Below, one piece after another: positions 33,582 through 44,839 of a stretch of 64,000 nt of DNA; position 1 is the first letter of the stretch, and each line of letters starts with the position of its first letter. This DNA comes from Ornithodoros turicata (lineage: Eukaryota > Arthropoda > Arachnida > Ixodida > Argasidae): assembly GCF_037126465.1 (NCBI RefSeq), contig NC_088201.1:65866879-65930878 (forward strand). Reading direction: 5' to 3'. The translations under genes and the position numbers were made by a program. The notes under the pieces were generated by a model that had not been told where the DNA came from, did not search any database, and saw only the letters and a program-made list of their open reading frames with translations.

Positions 33582-34235
33582 TACTGTAATAAGGTTGGTA
33601 TCCCCAAAAATGGACATTGAAGAAAGTCGCACGTCTTCCCAGGTGTTCTCCTTCTTTTGCTTGTCTGTATAATCCACCCGTCGTGTATTATATAGGCACG
33701 GATGTTCCTTAGCAGCTTCGATCAGAAGCTCAATGGGTGACGCCATGTTTGGAAATTCGAGTCCACCGGAGGCCACGCAGTCCACAGATGGCCACCGCCA
33801 GATGTAGAGCATTGCTCTATTCCCCCAACGGCTGCTAACGTAACGCGCGTTGCCGCCGTGCAGCGCTTCGCACAAAGTGTCGTCGAACTATATGAACTCA
33901 CCGACGGTGGTTCGCGATGCACGGCCGTGCGCTGCGCGTCGTTACGCCCCGCTCCGCTGGACTCTAAGGGCCAGTTCACGCTTAGCGACGCCCGACGCGA
34001 CGTCGTGAACGGGCAGTGGAAGCAGGGCTGCATTTCCGCCGCCCCGTCAGAGCGCACGATTTTCATGTTCCCACCACAGTGGCATTCCGTCGTCCAAAGC
34101 AGACGTGGCCTTTCTGTGCCACCTTATTGGTCGCCAGCTATCCTTCTCGGCAGCTGTCGCCGACGTCGTGAAAGAGATCGGCATGACATATTTTTTTACT
34201 CGACGTCTCCCCCAAGTGAGGACTAACTAACCCTA
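33582..34235. other. No gene recognised; GC-rich
   Basis: Higher GC and overlapping ORFs on both strands (33,722-34,226). Phrases such as cagttcacgcttagcgacgc look repeat-like, but I cannot assign a family. Confidence 0.3.
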
Positions 34236-34440
34236 ATCCAGCCTTTATATGCGATTCTCATGCCTGCTTTACATCCAGGGTGGTCGGGTAGCCGGGTAGC
34301 CCTTGTCGAATCTTCCCACTCCCCCTGCCGGCACAATCTGCGGAGTGTTCCAGCAGCAGGAGTGGGATGCTGTTTCCTTTAGATTTAAGCGTTGCTTTGT
34401 CCTGGAGCAAAGGTATCTGCGAGAAGTTGTGCTGTGCTTA
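34236..34440. repeat. Dispersed repeat R2, copy 3
   Basis: tatatgcgattctcatgcctg and ccctgccggcacaatctgcgg match 29,262-29,480. Confidence 0.55.
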
Positions 34441-36564
34441 AAAATCCGACATCACTATTTAGCACACAAATTCACGAAATTTCGATGCATGAAGGAATGA
34501 AACACAAGGAGCGGCTCTTCCCTCTAGACTAGCGTAGCCAACCTCCAGCTGTCGCTCGACTCAAAATCGCCATTACGCCCTGTCCACCACGTGATCCTCT
34601 CAGTTTCGGGTTTGCAAGGCACTGTTTCTCGCGCTGCTCTCTGTGTGATTTTGCTTTTCGGAACTCATTTATTGTGACATTTCGGTGAAAATGTGAGCAG
34701 CATCGTAGAAACGACGTATGGTAATGTGTTCCTGTCCAAGCTGCGGCTGTCGTTGAACGGAAAACAGCTCTGTCACGGGAACACATTTCATTCTTAAGTA
34801 CACGATCAGTTGTTTTAGTCGCCTGTGTTCGAGTCATTTTTGAATCATTCGTTTGGGACCTGGCAGTGTGCCGCAGATTATTTTTCATATCCTCTGTTGT
34901 TGTACAAATCTGATTAATGGTGTTCTGGGTACAGCATTCTCTACCACTTAATCAGGGAACGTACATACGTTGGAAGTAACTGTTGCCGCACGTGATGTTT
35001 CCGGTCCCGCGTACTCCTCCCCGTCCTGCACACTGTGATTGATCTTCTAATAGAAGAGTAAAAATCCGAACATAGGCGGATAGTTTTCAATCTGCCGGAG
35101 GGGGCCGGGGCACAACGTCCCCTCCCCTTTCATGCACAGAGGTCGGGCAGGGTGTCCGGAATTCCGTGTTGCGACGTTGTGAGGCAAATTTTTACAGGAT
35201 TTTGCATGATCACTCGCATGAAACACACGATTCTTAGGATATCCCTCGAAACTTTCATCGTGAGTGTCAGCTGGGTAGACTTCCCGGATGGGACCTGGCC
35301 CCCCCCTGGAAAAGTTCCGGGGGGCTTAGCCCCCCCTCCTCCCGCAGTCCGCGCCTATGCATTCGAACATACAGAAATAAAAGTGCAACCACGCGTTCAA
35401 CATAACACTGCCATCTGAATTGTGACACAACTACAGCCAGTCTGCTTTATTGGCGCCGTGATGTCTGGAGTGTCACGTGAGCGGTCATGTGGTAGAATGG
35501 AGCATCCCAGAATGCAATGCGCAGGCGGCTACGCTTGTTCCGATGGAAGACTGTCGGAGGGGCCGCTCCTGTGTTTCCTTCCTCCATGTTTCGATGTCTG
35601 TCCAAGTTATTTTAGGGAACGAAAGCTACATTTTAGCTGACGACGGACATTTCAGTGCTGGACAATTCAGTGCTGGACATTGCGGTGCTGGACATTGCGG
35701 TGTACGGACATTTCGGCGTACGGACATTTGGGCAATTTTTCGGTGCCGTGATCCACGAGCACAGATTTATGAGATATTAATCTAAGATATTACGCTAACG
35801 ACATGTTTGTGTGTGAGTCTACACACTTCACTCTGTAAGCTAGAAACCAACACGGCCGAAAACTCGGACAACCGAAAGGCACCAAGAAATGAAAAGTGTA
35901 TTCAAACTGCTACATAAGGTAGTTCCATAACATTGAACTCAGGACAGGTATTGGGAATTAATGTGCTAAATGCCTTTTATGCCTTTGCGATAACTTTTTA
36001 TGCCCTTGTCAAGCGGTTTGTATGCCGCTTTTTGGCACAATTCCCCTGTGTACTGGGGTTGATTTTAGACTGTGGATACAGAAGTAGCTTATTTTCGGAA
36101 AGCTTTCCATATCATCCTTGGCTGCTTTCGTGTGTGTCGACCCAAAGCCTTTATCCCCCTTCCCCCTACCCGCCTAACTTTGTACGGCTTGGTAAACGAG
36201 GACAACCAGCTAAGACAAAAAGGAAGGTCCCGGTCACTGGGGATTCTCTACTGACTTCATTTTTCTGTGCTGGTGTGATGTGAAAGAAAAAGAATGGAAA
36301 ACAGGGGAGAGAGGAGTCTCTAAAATATATTACTGAAGTTGCGAGTGCTGTGGTATCTGCTAACAGGCGACCTTGCGAGGAAATCGCGTAGGTCGTGTCA
36401 GAAATTATTTGTATGATGTCAAATACCGCACAGGGACACATAAAATATACGCTTTCGTTGCAGTACCTACCCAATTAGCGTAGGGCTCCGGTTATAAGCA
36501 GACAATCAGCGGTAGAGGGCGTGGCTTGACGTCTAGAAATGGCCAAGAAACTGCGGAGAGGTTT
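34441..36564. other. No gene recognised; one minisatellite
   Basis: Apart from the tandem repeat at 35,642-35,735, I see only unsupported short ORFs and a C-rich patch near 35,298-35,345. Confidence 0.3.
35642..35735. repeat. Tandem repeat of ggacatttcggtg-like units
   Basis: About six imperfect units of 15-17 bp: ggacatttcagtgct, ggacaattcagtgct, ggacattgcggtgct, ggacattgcggtgta, ggacatttcggcgta, ggacatttgggc. Confidence 0.85.
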
Positions 36565-36890
36565 AACATGTGTTTCCTTTGTGGCTCTGGCAAGAGGAGC
36601 CTCGGCACTACAACTTCCAGGAGACATCTTTGCTCCTCTTTAATATGTATGCGGTGGAAGTGCACCTAGCATATGTGAATACATCTCGTGTCGTGTGTGT
36701 GTGTGGTGCTGTGTTGTGCAGCATGTGTCTACGTCGTCGATTTCCACAAGAAGTTCGGGTAAGTGGTCTATGAATTCTTCCCTCGAACTTTGGTCCGCGG
36801 TACTGGGACAGCCTTAAGCAACAGTGGGTTGCGTCTATGATCAACACTGGTATACGCAGAAGAGTCGCCCCAACTGACATGGTGGTAAGC
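36565..36890 (+). repeat. Dispersed repeat R1, copy c (partial)
   Basis: aacatgtgtttcctttgtg, gagcctcggcactacaactt and gttcgggtaagtgg match copies a and b. The 3' flank (gtgggttg..aacactggtatacgc) also matches copy a at 28,600. Confidence 0.5.
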
Positions 36891-37116
36891 AGGAAGACAA
36901 AACAGGGAGCAGGAAGAAAAACACACAACGATTGCTAACTCCCCGCCTATCCCAACTTTCCTTGTTAGTGGCCCTTACTGGAAGTTAAACTTTGGCTGAT
37001 GATGCTTACTGCGAAGCGAGTAGCTGAAGGTGCCTTAAAAATGCAAGAGTATCTAGACGCGTTTCCCAACTACGACGGCTGCTGTTATATATAATCGAAC
37101 TGCCTTGTAATCCTGA

Positions 37117-38021
37117 GGGTGTTTCACGAAATTCCTGGACTGAATAATTCGGAAACAGTTGACATTGTCGGGATATTTTCTTTTCGGGTAGCAACCATGA
37201 GGCGCCAGCCACAAACTGACCGCTCAGTTGTTCATTTGCATACGCTTATCAATCGAGATCCGAACTTTTAAATTTTACTTACGCCCTCTGAAATTTATTT
37301 GACCGATCGGGGCGTTCATCGGAACATATTCCAGGAGGAAAAAAAAAAGAAAAACCGTCGACACTTCGTGATGGTTTTGGTTTACATATTTCTTGCGCGG
37401 AGCAGTGCAGTAATGCACTCTAGCGCTCAATTTTGTGGTCATCCGCCTGGATTGGAGGCGGGGGTACCGCAAGATTAGGAAGAGCAACGAGCACATATTG
37501 CCTCTTGTTCTCTATCTGATTAGCATCCAGGATGGATGTGGTGACATTTGGTGTGCCAGACGGTGCTGTTTTATCGAGAAAATGACAAGCCCTTATAGAC
37601 CAATCGCGATAATAGAGCACTGTCTGACCCACCCACTGTCCCGATCGCAATCATCATTGCATGTCGACTAGAGAACGAGATGCAATATCGCACTCTCGCT
37701 CGGCAGCTGTTCCTTATCTTGCGGCACCCCCGCCACCAACCCAGGCAGATAAATACAGATACACACGAAATTGAGGAACGAATAATGGTGGCGAAACAGC
37801 GCATTGGAGAACTGCTCCGCGCAAGATATATGTAAACAGAAACCAACTAATAACTATAAAATATCACTAAGTGTCGATGCATTTTCTTTTTTAATATGTT
37901 TCGCTGAAGATCCCGATCGGTGAAACAAAGCTTCGGAAGGCATCCTATGTAAAAGGAGGAGAATGTTGCGAACCGACATGAGTTTCCCGATAAAGTAAGC
38001 AGTTTCTGAATTTTTCAGCCG
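37117..38021. repeat. Foldback repeat, arms 37,370-37,530 / 37,670-37,848
   Basis: tttacatatttcttgcgcggagcag mirrors ctgctccgcgcaagatatatgtaaa. ggcgggggtaccgcaagat mirrors atcttgcggcacccccgcc. The word gagggtgtttcacg near 37,117 suggests a relative of the palindromic MITE at 945-1,692. Confidence 0.55.
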
Positions 38022-38259
38022 CACTCTTAAAAATGAGCTTCCCCACATAGCACGATCCTAGCCAACCATCATCCCGAATGACAACGTTCTCGCCCCTCAT
38101 TTGTTGAAAACAGGAGGTGGAGCCTATTTTGTGCCCATTATGCCCGGCACAGAATAGGCTCCGCCCCCTGTTTTCAACAAATCGGGGGCGAGAACGTTGA
38201 CATTCGGGATGATGGTTGGCTAGGATCGTGCTATGTGGGGAAGCTCATTTTTAAGAGTG
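38022..38259. mobile_element. CACTCT-family foldback MITE, copy 6
   Basis: cactcttaaaaatgagcttc and gaagctcatttttaagagtg are perfect inverted ends. The arms are nearly identical mirrors, with centre gcccattatgcccggcac. The flanks are cg/cg rather than TA, so the target site is altered. The closest to a perfect hairpin of all copies. Confidence 0.87.
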
Positions 38260-40790
38260 CGGGGGATTTTCGTGAACTGACACGAGGTACTGCACTACGC
38301 GTCTACAGAATGATATAGGCTATGGCGTGATTATTCTTTCCCACTGATTGGTGACGCTTTTTTTTTTTTATATGATCATTTCTTCGCGAGTCACGTTTTG
38401 CCAAGCCGCTTCTAGACCAGATGACGGGTTTTGATAGACAGAAAAGCGAGGATTGTGGGGCTAGTTATTCATGATTGAGAAAAACGCGCAATCACGACGA
38501 AGACAGCAAGAGAAACAAGAGGCGCTGACTTTCAACCAGACTTGCACGTAACGTGTTACAAGTAATTGCGTTAGTCTTAACTAGTTATTGTCTGAGTAAT
38601 TTTACGAGTAATCCATTAATTTTTCATCCAGCAATTTTTCGAGTAATACGATTACAATTTTCCAGTAATCATTTGCAGACTTCAAATCCGAAATCAATGC
38701 CAAATTCAATTTGCAGTAAGCAATTCCGTTTGAAGTAGAGACTGTCTCATAATACCAATGTGGCGCAACAAATTGCATGTGCCTTTGGTGGTCTATTCTA
38801 CTATAGTAAGCGAACCTTTTGAAATAGCGTTCTGAAATTTCATCGTCTCTCCTTGTATCTCTCCCTAGCTCAGTGTGCTATGCCAAGTTACAGTTGGCCA
38901 TGCTAGGGAACTCTAGTGATTCATGTGAAAGTTCCAAGTGACATACTAATCGCCCCTCTCTCAGGAATTCTGCTGTTGACGCGTCGAAGGGCCAACCTGT
39001 TGACAGGCAATATAGTATTCGTACAGACGGCTGTAATATAATTTTCTTTGTTTACCGATCTAGCCCTTCAATGAAAAATATTTACGAAAGAATCCTCGTC
39101 CGCAGCCGTGTTGCTTGGAGCAGCGTACCAATACGCTCTTTCTGTGAGCTATCCGGCTGCTAATCCGCCTGGTGCACTCACGGGGGCGGTGAAAGATAAA
39201 GAGCAGACACAAGAGAGGCTTCGGTATGCCTTATATATCCTCCCCTACCCCACGAGTATACAGCGTTCGCGGTACATTTGTCATCCCGATAAAGGCACAG
39301 TATCTCACCCACTCGACGACAGCACTGCGAGCGCTGTGTACCAATCGTGTAGAGGAGGACATGAAATACTGAAGTGTGTCTTTCGCTGTTCCTTACCTTC
39401 CGTCACCCCCGTGTGTGAACCAAGCTAATTGACAGCCCGATAGTCAAGCGAATGAGCGCATTAGTACGCTGCTCCCCGCGAGAAATATGTTAACTCAATA
39501 ATTTTATTAACCATCAAAAAATCACAAGTTCTTCTGGAATATTTTTCGCTGAGGGGGCACGATGTGTAAAACAGAGGTTCCGAAAGCGTTCGAAGTAATA
39601 TCAAATATTGAATGAAGGCAATTGAAGAAAAGACCAGTGGGATCCGCTACGTCCACTACAACGTAAAATTTGAAAGTGAGGAGTTTCATATAGTTAACGA
39701 GCGCATGGGTAATGAGCGGCTCACTGCTCAGTTCTTTTGACCGATGTCTCAGCGATGCTCACTGGAAGGCTTTTCAACAGCGCCATCTGTGTACAAATTA
39801 TTCTGAAGGGGGCCTTCGTGAAATACTCTGTGTAACGTGCCTCAGAGAGGCTGCATCCGCTGATAGTATCTGCGAAGCTCGATTTTCCCACCCACCAAAC
39901 CGATGCCCTCGAGAATTATTCGAGAAGTGCCCACTTCGGGCATAACTGGCTTTAGCGTCTCAGATATTTGGAGCATCTACGACGCATTAGGGAAGCAGTA
40001 TCGTGCAGCGCTTCGGGGTTTGAGAACATGCATGAGGCAATGTGTTGTCCTGAAGGATATCCGGGTAAACCATTGATAAGCCTATAAGGCAGTATGGAAG
40101 ATAGCCGAAAGCCGTAGCGAGAAAGGGCATGCAAAATATTAGTAAAGCTTTTTATAATTAAAGCAACCATAATGAGGAAGAGCATTCGTTTGCATCTGGA
40201 GCGTCTGTCCAGTATTGGGGACCACTGTGTCAAAAAAAGAAAAGAAAAAAACGAGACCGGCTATCGGATGGTAATCATGTACGAGGTGAATGGCATTATT
40301 GCTTTTCCAAGTGTATATTCATCAGGTAGAAGAAAACTTGTTTCCTGCGAAACACTGTTCCTCAGAAAACTATCATGTTATGCACACGTTGCATGCAAGT
40401 ACATGACACATACACGCACAATCTACAAGCAACCTTTTGGTGATGCACCTTCAGTGACGCACTGGCGCGAGCTGACATGAAGACTACAAATGATGCACCT
40501 GAAGACGAATTTCCTGGGCCGCCTTAAGTAGCCGCTCCAGAGCGCAGGGAGCGCGCTCCATTTTACTACACGGTGTCACTCCTTTTCCGGAGCGCGGATC
40601 TTTTGATGAACTCTTACGCTCCAGCTGGCAGGTCGGAGTGCGTAAGCGATGCTCTGGCTCCTTGCCGAATGGAGGAAGGGGAGGGCACAAAATCAATGAG
40701 CCACCTTGGAACCTTCGCCGGTGCGCGTACCAGCTCATAACTCAGAAAGCACAACCACACGCGTTTGGAAGATGTCACGCGTACAGCACT
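38260..40790. other. No gene recognised
   Basis: AT-rich gagtaat words cluster at 38,590-38,670. ORFs at 39,108 and 40,172 lack support. Confidence 0.35.
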
Positions 40791-40842
40791 ACCATTACTG
40801 CAGGAAAATGCAAACATGCAATTGAAAATGTGAGTACACCTA

Positions 40843-41138
40843 GTCTCAACGAAACCAAGTGGAACACACCTCATCTGGAGCAACGAGCCTTGGAAGGTCA
40901 TCAGTTTTATATCAAGACCTCCATGCAAGAACAAGGTGGGGTTCACCTACTTTATGTGAAGTACTTTGTTATATCAGCTACTTCCTACCTGGTCCCAACG
41001 AAATCAAGTGGGACACACCTCATCTGGTGCAACGAGCCTTCCCAAGGTCATCAGTTTTATATCAAGGCCTACATGTAAAAACAAGGTGGAGGTCACCAAC
41101 TTTATGTGAAGTACTTTGTTACATCATGGAAAGCTACT
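40843..41138. repeat. 149-bp tandem duplication in left outer arm
   Basis: gtctcaacgaaaccaagtgg (40,843) and gtcccaacgaaatcaagtgg (40,992) begin two near-identical units, each with caaggtgg..ttcacc/gtcacc and ctttatgtgaagtactttgt. The right arm shows only one diverged unit. Confidence 0.8.
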
Positions 41139-41386
41139 TCTTCCACGTGTCGAAATAAGTTGGTGGTAGCCGATATTATGTGAATGGTGTGCTTTCGCTT
41201 TTTATAATTCAGCTGGTATTGGGTGTTGTAAATCTTGTTCCACGTTTGCATCCCCATTTTCATCGATGATATAAATTTATGTGCGAACCCTAAGAGTTTT
41301 CCTGAGGCGGAGTATGTCACAGCGTATGCCCTGCACTCATTGGCTGCTGCTTGGAGATCACCTTTTGAAGTAGGGGTACATAACTG

Positions 41387-41630
41387 CTCCCGTGGTGTAG
41401 TGGCTACGATGATCGTATTAAACGCTGAGACTGGGAGGTGGTCGGGTTCAAATCCGGGTCGACCGGTTGAGAGCTTCCCCGCCAAAATATTAGCTTAGCA
41501 GTTCAATCACCGTGTTTATTAGGTTAACCATTAGTTCTCCTCCCTCTCCCGTCCCCAGTTACGCGCTTCGACAAATAAGTCACCCCTTAAAGTGAGGGTC
41601 TGGATCCGCCCCTGTTTGTGATGCGTATCT
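41387..41630 (+). mobile_element. tRNA-headed SINE-like unit, left arm
   Basis: Box-A-like ccgtggtgtagtggctacg and box B gggttcaaatcc (41,444), then a body with taggttaaccattagttctc and gtgagggtctggat. The same unit lies in reverse at 62,160-62,370 in the mirror position of the right arm. Confidence 0.6.
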
Positions 41631-42009
41631 CGTGCGAAAAGAGAAGACTGCCGAAATGCTGGTGCTGCCATCTACTGGAGAGACGAAAATATATGAGCAA
41701 TCACGCAAGACACTCTCGAAGGAGACAAGAACATGCCCTAGCCACTGTAGAAGAGTCTGGTGACGTATGCGTAGTAGAGAGGGGGATAAAATATTCGGGG
41801 AAGGTGCGATCAGACTGATTGCAGGTGACGGCTCGGTGCATGCACGGGAGGGGAAAGAAGCAAGGGTGAAAGACGGTGGTACAGGATTAGGGGTGTGCAG
41901 CCCGTCTTGCTCTGTGAATTGGGTAGTCGTGGAGAACTACCCACCACATAAAACACACGAGCATCCCTCAGCTGCCTTCATAGAGACTCTCTCTATACCA
42001 TGCTAACTG
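41631..42009. other. Left arm, mirrored non-coding stretch
   Basis: gaattgggtagtcgtggag..acccaccaca (41,917) mirrors tgtggtgggt..ctccacgattacccaattc (61,060). No gene. Confidence 0.6.
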
Positions 42010-42420
42010 CCAGGTTCATTGGCGAAGTTTCTTCGCTTATGCGTCGTAGAATTGGACTGCAAAGACGCTCACGACCTCATCGTGCTGATATAAGTGGTAC
42101 CGGGATCCTCTAACGGCGCAATCAAGACGTTCCTTCTATCCAAACTCTTCAATGACTCTGTAATCATGAACTTCGTAGGAAACTCGAAGGGACACAACAT
42201 GCCTATAACTGTCATGAGGGACTTCACTACCGAGTTAAACAAGCCCCAGAACAACTGGTTCGCGGACATCATGAAGGTCGTCTACGATTTGCATCTATCC
42301 CGTGATGACATTATCCCCACAACCCGTACAGGAAGTAGATGGTGTCTTTATGAGTGGCATAGACGAGCTAGTGGTAGTGGTACATCAGCTGCTTCAATCT
42401 CCACAGGCTTCTGTCTTCTG
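42010..42420 (+). pseudogene. Helitron EEP endonuclease tail A, left arm
   Basis: Fragments in one main frame read VELDCKDAHDLIVLI, a stop, then NSKGHNMPITVM, DFTTELNKPQNNWFADIMK and IDELVVV. This is the end of an endonuclease/exonuclease/phosphatase (EEP) domain as fused to Helitron helicases in arthropods. The usual GDFN motif reads RDFT here. The final SYHR motif is lost. It lies upstream of the DUF6570 block, so it belongs to a separate, head-to-tail Helitron copy. The better copy is at 60,626-61,000. Confidence 0.65.
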
Positions 42421-43523
42421 GCTTCTTCAGGCTTCTGTCGAACGCTGGAGAATGCTCGCGACAAGCATTTCATTGACCATCTGCACAGCGATTTCTGCCG
42501 ATTTTTACGCAAGATGTTACTTGTAGCGAAGGGGGGAGTTTGCGATTGGACTCGAGGCATAGTCTTATGTGTGAGATTCCGCAACGATCACACGTCTCCG
42601 ACCTCCCCACCACCACAATAGCCACCCGTTGGAACGAGGGCTACAGTCGGCGCAATCGCGTCTGCGGCGACTTGTAAATACTCCATAGATTCTTGCATAC
42701 ACTGACTCAATACGCTCAAACTTGTTGCGTTATAACCACATTGTGGGAAGGTTTCCCGCGCCACATGCTACGCGTACCGTCCGTAGAGAGCATGTTTTCA
42801 GTGCTCACGTTTTCCACCTTCCCGGAAACAGACACGACAAATCATTTTCCCAGTACACAAGACTTTTGGACGCGGATACGTCCTTCGGCCGAACGACACG
42901 AAAACTGTCACCTTCGTCAATGTCAATCAAACCAAGGAGTCAGAACCCTCCCCCTCCCATCGTGGCAGTGACATCGATGAGAAAGGTCCAAAGGGGACGA
43001 AGAGGAACACTGAGTGGCAAGGCCGGTGGGCAGGAGCTCACGAGAAAGGGCCTCTTCGCCTTGACCCCGTAACCTGCGGTACCTGGAAGGTTGGAAGTGG
43101 TAACGAAATCATCCTCGACCTCGAAGTTGATATCTAAAGGGTGATTAACTTTGTCGCCCTGCTAAGCGCAGCTGTCGCGTTTGCGTTGCCAAAAGTGCAC
43201 AGAGCTATGCAGGCTACAATTTGAGGCAACCTGTGGTAAAGTGCGGGACTCATTTGTGGATGTGGTGCATAAGTTTGGGGCTAATAAAAGGCATCGTGCC
43301 TTGAGAGAATGGTTTCAGGTATGACCGATGTGGAACGCTGCCGGCTGCATTGTGTGAGGAAGACACCCGAAGGAGCCCAGGAGAAGGACGCCCAGCAATG
43401 AACAGGGCTGCTGACTCCGTCCACATCGTAGTCGACGCGTCCACAAAGGAGTGAACGCGTGGTTGCCATGCAACTAGAGGCTCAATTGCTGTACGTTCCG
43501 CATCTGACGACCGTTGGCAAGCT
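42421..43523 (+). other. Left arm: Helitron 3' region and start of next copy
   Basis: 42,470-42,840 mirrors 60,120-60,520 closely (cacagcgatttctgc, acttgtaaata, gattcttgcata), and 42,830-42,970 mirrors 59,690-59,850 (caaaccaagga). At 43,240-43,320 a short frame (HKFGANKRHRALREW) fits the region before DUF6570. Confidence 0.5.
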
Positions 43524-44160
43524 GTGCACGTAGTATACCTCGAGAGGACTATCACACAAAGCAAGTTCGGGCACGCTTGTAGCGCATGTGACCGCATCTG
43601 GTTCCAATTCGACTTAAAGACAGTGAGCAGCAGGCAGAGAGACGTATTGTGGGTGGCGTTGCCCGACAGCGGCGACGACGTGACTGGCATCAGTGTGTGT
43701 GCGACCTCTAGGAAGCCACTGGACGCTGGCAAGATACTCACCATGTCCGTGACAAATGGGTTCAAGTACCCATCTAAGCCGGATCATCTGCGCTGTTGGA
43801 TCAGATCGCTGAACGACTCATATCCGCGGCTACCATTCATGCAAATACAGAGGCTGACATACTAGGGCAACTATGAGATCTTGGGGCAAGTCATCAATGT
43901 GCCCGTCGATGTGAACAACATAGTGATGGAGTTTCTCCACAGACTTGAAACCGATTACGCCTCCAGGGTTAATATCAAGAATATTCTTAAACACAATGGT
44001 CCACGTATTTGAGTGTCTTCAGGAACAAGGCCGTTATCAAGCAGCAGATACTTCATGAATCCACCTCTCCATCACCAGTACGGTATAGATGTGGACTTCG
44101 CGGCATTGGGCGATGTTAATGAGACGGCTAGTTGGAGTGCAGCGCTTCCTATAACAAGGT
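43524..44160 (+). pseudogene. Helitron N-terminal block (DUF6570), left arm
   Basis: Phrases in order: GHACSACDRIWFQFDLK, VCATSRKPLDAGK, NGFKYPSKPDHL, RLPFMQIQRLTY, a stop, NYEILGQVINVPVDVNN, VNIKNI, then PLHHQYGIDVDFAALGD and NETASW. These are characteristic of the DUF6570 region at the N-terminus of Helitron Rep/helicase proteins, known especially from ticks. At least one stop and one frameshift are present. It runs straight into helicase C-terminal sequence without the Rep (HUH) and front-helicase parts, which shows an internal deletion shared with the right arm. Confidence 0.75.
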
Positions 44161-44458
44161 AGGCTACGGATAGCTTCACTCAGGAAGAGACGAATGCGAT
44201 CGAGTTGCGCTTCTGCACTTCTCAGTAGTGCGACGAGAACCTTCCCAACCCGGTGCGTCTCCTTCAGAGAAACCACTGCGTAGACGCCTACAACTTGCAG
44301 GCTATCAGCGCAAACCTGGAAAGTGCGGCCGCGGATCTGGTCACTGGCTACAGGCACGATGCTCAGTCGGCGAAGTCTCGGCGTAAACTGCACGGGATGA
44401 GTGCGCTATAGAGGGGCGGGTTGCCTTATCTTGTGAAGCCACCCACCGCATATCCGCG
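44161..44458 (+). pseudogene. Helitron helicase C-terminus, first part, left arm
   Basis: LRFCTSQ, VRLLQRNHCVDAYNLQAIS, DLVTGYRHDAQSAK and RGGLPYLVKPPTAYP belong to the Pif1-like helicase C-terminal half of Helitrons. It continues after the 9.4-kb insertion at 53,898. Stops present. Confidence 0.68.
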
Positions 44459-44514
44459 CGTACAAGTAGTACTATTAGGTGTCGTATTGTCGTGGATGAG
44501 AATGCTAGGCGCGT

Positions 44515-44700
44515 TTATTGACTCCTGGGCCGACTTCACTCGCGAATTTTTTCCCGTGCGCCTACCGGCGGGCGGACGTCTGCGCGTGCGCTTATCGTCG
44601 CGCATTGTTCAGCCTGGGCCGACTTCTTTTTCTCCGATTTTTTTTCTCCTGGGTCGATTTCACTCGCAATTTTTTTTTCCGTTACAAGAGGTGTGCGGTG
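44515..44700. repeat. Subterminal cctgggccgacttc repeats, left end
   Basis: Three copies: cctgggccgacttcactcgc (44,525), cctgggccgacttctttttc (44,616) and cctgggtcgatttcactcgc (44,649). The right end has four in mirror orientation (53,610-53,845). Confidence 0.8.
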
Positions 44701-44839
44701 GGCTGTTTACATGCAAGTATAGACATGCAAAGGGTAGCCATACACAAAAGTACAAGGGAAAATATATTTATTAAAGTCAGTAGTGCTGGGAATTATGTTG
44801 TGACTCTGTGTGGAGGGGAAAAACCCAGCCAAAAAACCT

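Noticed and set aside
35642..35735. CRISPR-like array
   Set aside because: Units are contiguous without spacers in a eukaryotic genome; it is a minisatellite.
43250..43765. 171-codon minus-strand ORF
   Set aside because: Antisense of the DUF6570 pseudogene, whose plus-strand reading matches known Helitron motifs.
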